The notes under the pieces: generated by a model
What the model saw: the letters and a program-made list of their open reading frames with translations, nothing else
Database searches by the model: none
Told to the model about the DNA's origin: nothing
Program-made: the position numbers and the translations under genes
Assembly: GCA_017480485.1 (NCBI GenBank)
Contig: JAFVAN010000015.1
Coordinates: 1-64,000, forward strand
DNA from: Ruminococcus sp.
GTDB lineage: Bacteria; Bacillota_A; Clostridia; Oscillospirales; Ruminococcaceae
Reading direction: 5' to 3'
Length of the DNA: 64,000 nucleotides
Shown here: positions 1 through 7,443 of the stretch, one piece after another
Position numbering within the stretch: position 1 is the first letter of the stretch
Layout: every line of letters starts with the position of its first letter

Positions 1-47
1 GCTTCGGCTCTGCGGCCATCATAAATCGCAGGAACGCCAAGGAAGGG

Positions 48-187
48 CGCTAGCGTGCACGGCGGGCGGAGCCCCGCCGGGGCAGGTCGCGTGAGCGGCG
101 GGCGGTGCCCCGCCGGGGCAGGTCGCGTGAGCGGCGGCGGAGCCGCCTTACAACGGTGAAATGTGCCGGGGCTCCCTCGCGATACGG
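48..187. repeat. dispersed GC-rich repeat, family A (inverted copy, two tandem subunits)
   Basis: Two near-identical subunits built on 'GGGGCAGGTCGCGTGAGCGG' are followed by the block that ends family A elsewhere ('GGCTCCCTCGCG'). The same sequence, in the other orientation, recurs near 17.9, 35.5, 38.2, 43.2, 46.0, 48.2 and 54.6 kb. No gene was found in positions 1-262. Confidence 0.7.
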
Positions 188-262
188 TGGCTCCCAGCAG
201 GCTTGTGCAGGACAGAGGCAGTTGATAATTGATAGTTGATAGTTGATAGTTGTTTAACACAA

Positions 263-308
263 GCGAAAAACGGTACCCACCCCCTTTGGGTGAGGTACCG
301 TTTTTCGC
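263..308. terminator. intrinsic terminator after glpK
   Basis: An inverted repeat with a GGTACC core has A-rich and T-rich outer arms, so it can work in both directions. It lies just past the glpK stop. It belongs to a set of hairpins with the same core (7.3, 15.6, 24.8 and 58.5 kb). Confidence 0.8.
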
Positions 309-319
309 CTGACTTTCTC

Positions 320-1807
320 TCAGCGGCAATTCTCCATAGCCGTCTTAACAGCCTTTTTCCAGCCCGCAAGATGCTCTGCTCGCTGGGCGGCGGTCATGCG
401 GGGAGAGAATTTTTCAAAGCTCCCGCCAAGGGTCAGCAGCTCATCGGTGTCCTGCCAGAACCCGACGGCAACGCCCGCCAGAAAGGCCGCGCCAATGGCC
501 GTGGATTCAACGTTTTCCGGGCGGGTGATCTCGCGGCCCAGAATGTCGGACTGGAACTGCATCAAGAAGTTGTTGGAACTGGCACCGCCGTCAACGCGGA
601 CGGAGCCAAGGCGGGAGACGTCCTCCTCCATTGCCGTCAGCACATCGGCGGTCTGGTAGGCGATGGCCTCCAGCACGGCCCTGACGATATGCGCCCGTCC
701 CGAGCCCCGGGTGAGGCCCGTGATGACGCCGCGGGCGTCGGGCTGCCAGTAGGGGGCGCCAAGGCCCGTGAAGGCAGGCACGATGTACACGCCCTCGGTG
801 CTTTCCACAGAGACCGCAAGGCGCTCGCTCTCGGCGGCGGTGGAGATAAGCCCCATCTCGTCCCGCAGCCACTTGACAGCCGCCCCCGCAATGAACACCG
901 AGCCCTCAAGGGCATAGGTCACCTGCCCGTTCAAGCCCCATGCAATGGTGGTCAGAAGGCCGTGAGAGGACTCCGCAGGCTCGCTGCCCGTGTTCATCAG
1001 CAGGAAGCCGCCTGTGCCGTAGGTGTTCTTGACGTCCCCCTTTGTGAAGCACTTCTGGCCGAAGAGGGCCGCCTGCTGGTCGCCTGCGCAGCCCGTGATG
1101 GGTATCTCTGCCCCGAAGACCGCCGCATCTGTCACGCCTATCTCGCCGCTGGAATCCACCACCTGCGGCAGGATGCTCTCGGGGATTCCCAGCAGGCCAA
1201 GGATCTCTCTGTCCCATTCAAGCTTGTGGATGTTGTAGAGCATGGTGCGGGAGGCGTTGGAATAGTCCGTAGCGTGGACCCTGCCGCCCGTCAGCTTCCA
1301 GATGAGCCAGCAGTCAACGGTGCCAAAGAGCACCTCGCCCCGCTCTGACCTCTCTCGGAGGCCGGGGACGTTTTGCAGCATCCACTTGATCTTGGTGGCG
1401 GAGAAATAGGGGTCGATGAGCAGACCGGTCTTGTCCCGGAAGAACTTTTCGAGGCCTTGGGCCTTATAGCCCTCGCAGATATCGGCGGTGCGCCTGCACT
1501 GCCAAACTATGGCGTTGCAGACGGGCTCGCCCGTGTTCTTGTCCCACATTATGGTGGTCTCACGCTGGTTGGTGATGCCGATGGCTGCGATATCCTCGGG
1601 GGAGGCGCCGCACTTTTCAAGCACGTTCCTTGCGGCCTCCAGCTGCGAGTCCCAGATCTCCTTCGCGTCGTGCTCGACCCAGCCGTTGCCCGGGAATATC
1701 TGAGTATACTCTATCTGGCTGACGCCCGCAGCCCTGCCGCTTTTCTCAAATAGCACGGCTCGTGACGAGGTCGTCCCTTGGTCCAGTGCGAGGATGTATT
1801 TTTTCAT
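320..1807 (-). CDS. glpK: glycerol kinase
   Basis: Phosphorylates glycerol to sn-glycerol 3-phosphate with ATP in the cytoplasm (FGGY kinase family). The 495-residue length is normal. The N-terminal phosphate-binding motif DQGTTSSRA and the second-lobe motif [13 protein letters not shown] are both present, as is the C-terminal DGGASSN nucleotide-binding segment. The ATG at 1807 is chosen because a GGAGG lies 7-8 bases upstream. A GTG 30 codons further upstream would read through repeat sequence and is rejected. It lies 135 bp downstream of recG on the same strand, and no glycerol facilitator or dehydrogenase gene is adjacent. Confidence 0.97.
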   Translation of the reverse strand: MKKYILALDQGTTSSRAVLFEKSGRAAGVSQIEYTQIFPGNGWVEHDAKEIWDSQLEAARNVLEKCGASPEDIAAIGITNQRETTIMWDKNTGEPVCNAIVWQCRRTADICEGYKAQGLEKFFRDKTGLLIDPYFSATKIKWMLQNVPGLRERSERGEVLFGTVDCWLIWKLTGGRVHATDYSNASRTMLYNIHKLEWDREILGLLGIPESILPQVVDSSGEIGVTDAAVFGAEIPITGCAGDQQAALFGQKCFTKGDVKNTYGTGGFLLMNTGSEPAESSHGLLTTIAWGLNGQVTYALEGSVFIAGAAVKWLRDEMGLISTAAESERLAVSVESTEGVYIVPAFTGLGAPYWQPDARGVITGLTRGSGRAHIVRAVLEAIAYQTADVLTAMEEDVSRLGSVRVDGGASSNNFLMQFQSDILGREITRPENVESTAIGAAFLAGVAVGFWQDTDELLTLGGSFEKFSPRMTAAQRAEHLAGWKKAVKTAMENCR

Positions 1808-1837
1808 GGTCGTTCCTCCTTTTTTATGTCGAGTGCC

Positions 1838-1897
1838 GCTGGCAAGCTCGCTTACAACTGCGTGAAGCGAAAGGGTCCCCTCGCGATACGGCGGCAC
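1838..1897. repeat. partial family A repeat between recG and glpK
   Basis: A degraded copy of the family A element ('GCAAGCTCGCTTACAAC' and 'CCCTCGCGATACGG') fills most of the recG-glpK gap. Confidence 0.55.
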
Positions 1898-1942
1898 TAT
1901 AAGAAATCAAGTATGAGGCGGCGTGGCACCGAGCATCAACTG

Positions 1943-3988
1943 CTACGCCTCCTGCCCCGCGCTGCTCAGCAGCCTTTCTGCAAGCTCTCGGAGGCCTGCG
2001 TGCTCCGGCCTTTCCAGAGCGGGATCGCCTGAGATGAGCTCGTCCGCCGCCGCCGCTGCCTGATAGAACAGCTCCGTGTCCGAGGAGAGGTCGGCGATCT
2101 TTAGCTTTGGCAGGCCGTGCTGGCGGCTGCCGAAGAACTCTCCGGGGCCGCGCATCTTCAGGTCTTGCTCCGATATCTTGAAGCCATCGGAGGTGGAGGA
2201 AAGTATCCTCAGCCTCTCGCGGCTCTCCTCGCTCACGTTGTCGGTTATGAGTATGCAATAGCTCTTGTGCTCGCCTCTTCCCACGCGCCCCCGCAGCTGG
2301 TGCAGCTGTGAGAGCCCGAAGCGGTCGGCGTTCTCGATGACCATTATTACGGCGTTCGGCACGTCAACGCCCACCTCCACCACGGTGGTGGATACCAGCA
2401 GGTCAAGCTCCTGCTCCTTGAAGCTGCGCATGACACGCTCCTTGTCGGCGGCCTTCATCCTGCCGTGCAGCAGCCCGATGCGAAAGCCTTTAAGATCCTC
2501 CCTTTCAAGGCGCTCGGCGTATGCCTTCACGTTTTGCAGCTCCGTGTCGTTCTCGTCTATCATGGGGCAGACCACATAGCCCTGCCGCCCCTCCGAGAGC
2601 CTGTCTCGGACAAAGCCGAAGGCCCTGCTGCGAAGCTTTCCCGTGACGGCGTAGGTCTCTATCTTCTGCCTGCCCTTTGGCAGCTCGTCCAGCACCGAAA
2701 GGTCCAGATCGCCGTAGATCATCATTGCAAGAGTCCGAGGGATGGGGGTGGCGGACATTACGAGCTTGTGGGGGTTCTCGCCCTTTGCGGCAAGCCCCGC
2801 CCGCTGGGCCACGCCAAAGCGCTGCTGCTCGTCGGTGATGACCAGCCCAAGGTCCCAAAACTCCGTGGACTGCTGGACGAGGGCGTGTGTGCCGACGGCG
2901 GCGTCGTACTCCCCTGCCGCCAGCTTCTGCTTTAGCTCCTGCTTCTTCTTGGGCGTCAGCGACCCCGTCAGCAGGCAGACCCTTATCCCAATGGGCGAGA
3001 GCATGGCCTCGAGGGTCTTGTAATGCTGGGCCGCCAGCACCTCGGTGGGGGCCATCAGCGCCGCCTGACAGCCGCCCCGCACGGCGTAGTAAATGGCTCC
3101 CGCCGCCACGGCAGTCTTGCCCGAGCCCACGTCACCCTGCACCAGCCTGTTCATGGGATATTGCTTCTGCATATCGGTGCAGCAGTCCTCGATGGCCTTT
3201 TTCTGGCAGGCAGTGAGCTCAAAGGGCAGGGACTCGTAAAAGGGCCCCATATCGCAGGGAGGGATGACCCTGCCCTTCTCCTTCAGGGTGCGGCTGCGCA
3301 GCAGGTCCATACCAAGCTTCAGGGTAAAGAGCTCGTCAAACACCAGCCGTCGCTTGGCGGTCTCAAGGGAGAACTCGTCCTTCGGGAAGTGGATGTTTTC
3401 AAAAGCATAGTCCAGTGAACAGAGGTCGAAGCGCCTGCGGATGCTGTCGGGCATGGGCTCAAAGATCGAGCCCCCGATGCTGTCCAGCACGGCGTGGATG
3501 GACTTGCGGAGCAGGTTCTGGGACAGCCCCTCGCTCAGGTGATAGACGGGCTGTATAAGGTCGGGGCTATCGGCGGAGAGTATCAGCGGGGAGCTTATCT
3601 CCCGCCGCAGCAGCGAGCCCGCCAGCTTGCCGTAGAAGATATACTCCTCCCCCTCGGCAAGGCCCTTGAACAGGAACTCCGCGTTATATATTATCAGCAC
3701 GGCGTCGGCGGTGTCGTCGGTGATGACCGCCTTAAAGACCGTCATCCCCTTTCGTATCCGCGCGGGGGCCATTTTTTTGACTATCCTTGCCTTGAAGGCG
3801 CAGGGCTCGTCCTGGGGCGCCTCGCGGATGGTGGTCTGCTGTGAAAAATCCGTATAGCTCCTTGGAAAATGGCAGATGAGGTCATAGGCATCGTTGATGC
3901 CCAGCTTTTTATATATCTCGGCGCGCTTTTCGCCCACGCCCTTGATGTATGTTACAGGCTTCTCAAGCTCTGCAAGCAATTCCCTCAC
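1943..3988 (-). CDS. recG: ATP-dependent DNA helicase RecG
   Basis: Branch-migration helicase that reverses stalled replication forks and processes Holliday junctions. At 681 residues it is a full-length family member. The N-terminal wedge/OB-fold region spans about residues 60-150. Walker A GDVGSGKT is at about 285, motif III SATPIPRT follows, and the helicase C-terminal part carries TTVVEVGVDVP and QLRGRVGRG. The DExH box reads DEQQ at about 386 instead of the usual DEQH. The start is uncertain: GTG at 3988 directly abuts the Shine-Dalgarno AAGGAGG, whereas a TTG three codons downstream (3979) has a better 9-base spacing. Confidence 0.96.
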   Translation of the reverse strand: MRELLAELEKPVTYIKGVGEKRAEIYKKLGINDAYDLICHFPRSYTDFSQQTTIREAPQDEPCAFKARIVKKMAPARIRKGMTVFKAVITDDTADAVLIIYNAEFLFKGLAEGEEYIFYGKLAGSLLRREISSPLILSADSPDLIQPVYHLSEGLSQNLLRKSIHAVLDSIGGSIFEPMPDSIRRRFDLCSLDYAFENIHFPKDEFSLETAKRRLVFDELFTLKLGMDLLRSRTLKEKGRVIPPCDMGPFYESLPFELTACQKKAIEDCCTDMQKQYPMNRLVQGDVGSGKTAVAAGAIYYAVRGGCQAALMAPTEVLAAQHYKTLEAMLSPIGIRVCLLTGSLTPKKKQELKQKLAAGEYDAAVGTHALVQQSTEFWDLGLVITDEQQRFGVAQRAGLAAKGENPHKLVMSATPIPRTLAMMIYGDLDLSVLDELPKGRQKIETYAVTGKLRSRAFGFVRDRLSEGRQGYVVCPMIDENDTELQNVKAYAERLEREDLKGFRIGLLHGRMKAADKERVMRSFKEQELDLLVSTTVVEVGVDVPNAVIMVIENADRFGLSQLHQLRGRVGRGEHKSYCILITDNVSEESRERLRILSSTSDGFKISEQDLKMRGPGEFFGSRQHGLPKLKIADLSSDTELFYQAAAAADELISGDPALERPEHAGLRELAERLLSSAGQEA

Positions 3989-4020
3989 CCTCCTTCTGTT
4001 CCAAAAGTTTTACTGTTCTG

Positions 4021-4049
4021 AGTATAACATATTTTCAGAAAAAAGTAAA
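4021..4049 (-). promoter_or_regulatory. promoter for recG
   Basis: On the minus strand, -35 TTTACT is followed by a 17-bp spacer and -10 TATACT, about 30 bases upstream of the recG start. Confidence 0.5.
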
Positions 4050-4130
4050 GCTGCCGCATCGAAGGCAAACGGAAATCATTTTTCATTTTTTGTTTATGCA
4101 ATTTTGCCGCTCCGCGGCAAAATTGCGGAT

Positions 4131-4181
4131 GCCGAAAGAGGATATTCCCCCGCCGCTGGCGGGGGAATATCCTCTTTCGGC
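4131..4181. terminator. perfect 24-bp palindrome between degV and recG
   Basis: Two 24-base arms (4131-4154 and 4158-4181) are exactly complementary around a 3-base loop. It lies just after the degV stop. It lacks a clean T run on the minus strand, so termination is inferred from the hairpin and its position. The inner part resembles hairpins at 42.5 and 53.5 kb. Confidence 0.55.
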
Positions 4182-4258
4182 CAAATATATATGCTCAAAA
4201 CAAAACTTATAGAAATTGATTTTCGCATCGAAGGCCCGATGCAGCAGCTCTGTGTTTT

Positions 4259-5128
4259 TTATCTCTCCTCGCCCATGAAGAACAGCGCCAGCGTTCCGGG
4301 GCCCGAGTGGGCGCCGATGACCGTGCCTGTGTAGGAGATTATCACCTCGATATCACGGCCAAGCTTCTGCTTTGCAAGCTCTGCAACATAGTCTGCGTCC
4401 CCGAGGCAGTCGCCCTGGCAGATGCCGATGACGGGGTTCTCGTAGTCCCCAAGGCGCTCGCCCATGAGCTCTACCAGCTTGTTAAGGGACTGCTTTCTGC
4501 CCCTTACCTTGCCGATGGCCACAAGCCTGCCCTCGTTGTCAACATGGAGGATGGGCTTGATGCCGAGGACCGCCCCTGCCACAGCCGTGGCCTTGGATAT
4601 CCTTCCGCCCCTGTGCAGGTACTTGAGGTCGTCAACGGTGAAGAGGTGGCAGAGGTGCAGCTTGTTGTCCTCCAGCCACTGAGCAAGCTCATCGAGGCCG
4701 AGGCCTTCCTGCTTCTTCTGCCAAGCCTTGTAAAGCAGCAGGCCCTCGCCTGTTGAGGCGCAGAGGCTGTCAACGCAGACGATCCTGGCATCGGGGTATT
4801 TTTCCAGCAGGTTGTCGCGGGCCATGCAGGAGCTGTTGAAGGTTCCACTGAGGCCCGAGGAAAAGGCAAGATACAAAATATCGTAGCCCTCCTGCAAGAT
4901 CTTCTCAAAGAACGCCTCGCAGGTGGTGGGAGATACCTGAGAGGTCTTGGTCGCAGACCCCGCGCGCATCTTGGCGTAAAAATCGTCATAGGGTATATCG
5001 CCGTCGGCATGTGTCTCACCGTCTATCTCAAAGGAAAGCTTTATCATCCGAACTCCCATTTTCTGCACAACGTCAGCGGGCAGGTCACTGGTGGAATCGG
5101 AAGCAAGAATATATTTTCTGTCAGCCAT
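4259..5128 (-). CDS. DegV family fatty-acid-binding protein
   Basis: Cytosolic DegV/FakB-type protein. Characterised relatives bind a fatty acid and present it to the FakA kinase for phospholipid synthesis. The N-terminal signature SDSTSDLP, the central lipid-binding loop FSSGLSGTFNSS and the C-terminal AHSGPGTLALFF are all present, and 289 residues is typical. The start is supported by AGGAGGA upstream. No fakA gene is in the window, so the partner kinase is elsewhere. The transcript leader of about 210 bases contains a dispersed repeat. Confidence 0.92.
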   Translation of the reverse strand: MADRKYILASDSTSDLPADVVQKMGVRMIKLSFEIDGETHADGDIPYDDFYAKMRAGSATKTSQVSPTTCEAFFEKILQEGYDILYLAFSSGLSGTFNSSCMARDNLLEKYPDARIVCVDSLCASTGEGLLLYKAWQKKQEGLGLDELAQWLEDNKLHLCHLFTVDDLKYLHRGGRISKATAVAGAVLGIKPILHVDNEGRLVAIGKVRGRKQSLNKLVELMGERLGDYENPVIGICQGDCLGDADYVAELAKQKLGRDIEVIISYTGTVIGAHSGPGTLALFFMGEER

Positions 5129-5160
5129 ATGTTTGTCCTCCTAGCTTGGATATGGTTAGC

Positions 5161-5298
5161 GGAAATCAGATTTTGATTTCCGGATGTTAGAGGTGAGAGG
5201 TTAGAAGTTAGAGAAGGTGCGCCTGTGGCGCTTATATTATAATTGTCCTCTTCGCGAACACCTTTTCTAACCTCTAACATCTAATTTCTAACCTCTGG
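5161..5298. repeat. composite hairpin element, family B, in the degV leader
   Basis: A palindrome GGAAATCA/TTGATTTCC (5161-5182) is followed by heptamer-like repeats of TTAGAGG, a central hairpin, and the same repeats in inverse orientation. The same parts occur at 39.44-39.49 kb and inside the T-box at 55.0 kb. Confidence 0.7.
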
Positions 5299-5347
5299 AG
5301 ATAAATTTTAACAAAATTGATCTCCGTGGATATGGTTTATCAAGCTA

Positions 5348-5377
5348 ATTATACCACAAACAAAGGGCCGCGCACAA
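5348..5377 (-). promoter_or_regulatory. promoter for degV
   Basis: Minus-strand -35 TTGTGC, an 18-bp spacer and -10 TATAAT. The predicted leader of about 210 bases includes the family B hairpin. Confidence 0.5.
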
Positions 5378-5400
5378 CTGGTTTTTTTGATTTTGACCGC

Positions 5401-7203
5401 CTATTTTGTAAATATTGTGTGAACGTTCGAGCTTTCTCGGAGCTCGGGAGCGCCCGCCTCGCAGCCAAGAGCCAGCCCTCCGCCCTGTCCCGAGGCCATG
5501 AGCCGACCCAGCGGGGCCTCCACCTGCTCCCTTATTTTTGCTAGCAGCTCCAGAGGGCCGATGCAGGAGGAGGCCAGCTCCGCCGCGGCCTCGCTGCTCC
5601 ATGTGAGGGCGACCCCGCAGCCCTCCGCCTCCGCCCCAAGGGCCGTGAGCCGCCTTTCGCAGAGGGCAAGCAGCTCCTCGCCTTCAAGTGATTTGAGACT
5701 AAGGGAAAGGTCGGTGCAGCCCCGCAGCCATTCGGGAAAGGCCCGCCGGCCAGCACCGCCGCCGAAGCCGATGGCCCCCCGAGAGCCCGTTCTTGCGGTG
5801 AGCAGCACCACCGCCTGAGATAGCACTATCGGTGCGCCGCCGCAGTCCTCGGCCTCGCCGCGAAGCAGCCTTGTGACGAAGGCCTGCCGCTCGGGGTCGG
5901 CCCTGTGGGCGTTTTCCAGCACCACCACCGAGCAGGGCCGAGCCCGCAGCCTTTCGGGCAGGGAGCCGCAGGGCCGACCGTCGGGATGTCCCTCGAGGCG
6001 CAGCATCCCGCCCCAAGCGCCGCCCTGCGCAAGGTCGAGGCTTATGAGGGCTCCCCTGTCACTGAAAAGCGCCTCTGCAAGGGCGGCGCCCAGCAGGCTC
6101 TTGCCCGAGGCCTCGGGGCCGCCCACCAAGACGCTGAGCAGCGGCCTGTTTCCCGGGGGCGGCAGAGCACGGGCACCCGCCAGCGCCTGCGAGAGGGCAG
6201 AGACCGCCGCCTCCTGCCCAATGATGTGCCGCCCGAGGGCCTGCGAGAGCTCGCCGCACCGAAGCCGCAGCGCCCCGAGAGATGGCACACCCGCCATCCG
6301 CGCCGCAGCCTCCTCGCAGGAGGAGATGGAGAGCGTCGGCCTCTCGCGGGACGCCAGTCGCCCCAGATATTCCTCTCGGGTCAGCTCCCCTGAGAGATAC
6401 TCCCCGAAGGCCGCCTCGTCCCGCCCCTCGCGGCCGAGTCGCAGGCTCTCGGCGGCAAGGGCCTCGTCCAGCAGGTCAAGGGCCTTGTCGGGAAAGCGTC
6501 GGGTCCTGATATACCGCTCCGAGAGCTCCACTATCCGCTCGGCGGCCTCGTGGGGGACGGAGATGCCGTGATGCTCCTCGTAACGCTGCTTGACCCCCAG
6601 CAGCATGGAGAGGGCCTGCTGCTTTGTGGGCTCACGGACGGTGATGCTCTGGAAGCGGCGCTCCATGGCGCTGTCCCGCCCGATGCTGCGGCGCCACTCC
6701 TCGGGGGTGGTGGCGCCGATGACCTGCAGCTGGCCCCGGGCAAGCTTGGGTTTCAGGATATTTGCGGCGTCTATTGCGCCCTCGGCGGCGCCTGTACCCA
6801 TGATGCCGTGTATCTCGTCGATGAAGAGGATGGCCCCGCTGCGCTCGGCCTCCTCGATGCAGCCCTGCAAGCGCTCCTCGAAATCGCCGCGGTACTTGGC
6901 ACCGGAGAGCAGCTGGACAAGGTCAAGGGCAAAGACCCGCCGCCCGATAAGCTTTTCGGGGACGCTGCCCTCGCAGATGCGGCGGCACAGGCCCTCGACG
7001 ATGGCGCTCTTGCCCACCCCGGCCTCGCCCACAAGGCAGGGGTTGTTCTTCTCTCGGCGCAGCAGGACGGCAAGCACCCGGTCTAGCTCCTCCTGGCGGC
7101 CTATCAGGGGGTCGAAGCCCTCGCAGACGCGGCTGTCCGTCAGCTCTCTGCCGTAGCGCGAGAGCCGCCTGAACCGCCCGTTATCATAATAGCTGTCGTT
7201 AAT
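5401..7203 (-). CDS. Clp-type AAA+ ATPase lacking the N-domain, probable ATT start
   Basis: Resembles the tandem ATPase modules of ClpA/ClpB/ClpC. The segment GRELTDSRVCEGFDPLIGRQ matches the linker before D1. D1 has Walker A GEAGVGKS, Walker B ILFIDEIHG and the family motif RFPDKALDLLDEA. D2 has Walker A GGPEASGKS, but its Walker B reads VVVLENAH, with the Mg-binding Asp replaced by Leu. The usual Clp N-domain is absent (about 600 residues instead of 750-850). Homology extends upstream of the first standard start (GTG at 7077) to about 7190. The only start in frame before a stop is ATT at 7203, nine bases after GGAG. A sequencing error or decay of the 5' end is the alternative. Coding GC is very high. 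Confidence 0.75.
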   Translation of the reverse strand: MNDSYYDNGRFRRLSRYGRELTDSRVCEGFDPLIGRQEELDRVLAVLLRREKNNPCLVGEAGVGKSAIVEGLCRRICEGSVPEKLIGRRVFALDLVQLLSGAKYRGDFEERLQGCIEEAERSGAILFIDEIHGIMGTGAAEGAIDAANILKPKLARGQLQVIGATTPEEWRRSIGRDSAMERRFQSITVREPTKQQALSMLLGVKQRYEEHHGISVPHEAAERIVELSERYIRTRRFPDKALDLLDEALAAESLRLGREGRDEAAFGEYLSGELTREEYLGRLASRERPTLSISSCEEAAARMAGVPSLGALRLRCGELSQALGRHIIGQEAAVSALSQALAGARALPPPGNRPLLSVLVGGPEASGKSLLGAALAEALFSDRGALISLDLAQGGAWGGMLRLEGHPDGRPCGSLPERLRARPCSVVVLENAHRADPERQAFVTRLLRGEAEDCGGAPIVLSQAVVLLTARTGSRGAIGFGGGAGRRAFPEWLRGCTDLSLSLKSLEGEELLALCERRLTALGAEAEGCGVALTWSSEAAAELASSCIGPLELLAKIREQVEAPLGRLMASGQGGGLALGCEAGAPELRESSNVHTIFTK

Positions 7204-7336
7204 AGCGCATCACTCCTTACAAAAAGCTTTGGCTGCGCCGTGTTTTTTATTCGCGCAATATTATCTTATTCACGGGACAAATTTTACTTGACAGCGGACA
7301 GGGCAAAAAAAGAGCGCCGCAGGATCGACTTTCGGC

Positions 7337-7378
7337 AAAAAAGGTATCCCACCCCGCAGGGGGTGGGATACCTTTTTT
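7337..7378. terminator. terminator of the membrane sigma operon
   Basis: A strong hairpin has a GGTATCCCACCCC arm, its complement, and A and T runs on either side. It lies between the end of the 940-residue sigma gene and the Clp-like gene. Confidence 0.8.
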
Positions 7379-7443
7379 AGCAGCCTTATGCGCTGCAAAG
7401 CAGCGCATAAGGCTCGGATCCGGTTATGGAGTTTTGAGATCTT

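Noticed and set aside
236..1348. Long plus-strand ORF opposite glpK
   Set aside because: It is a GC-skew shadow of a certain gene; no ribosome site and no recognisable protein motif.
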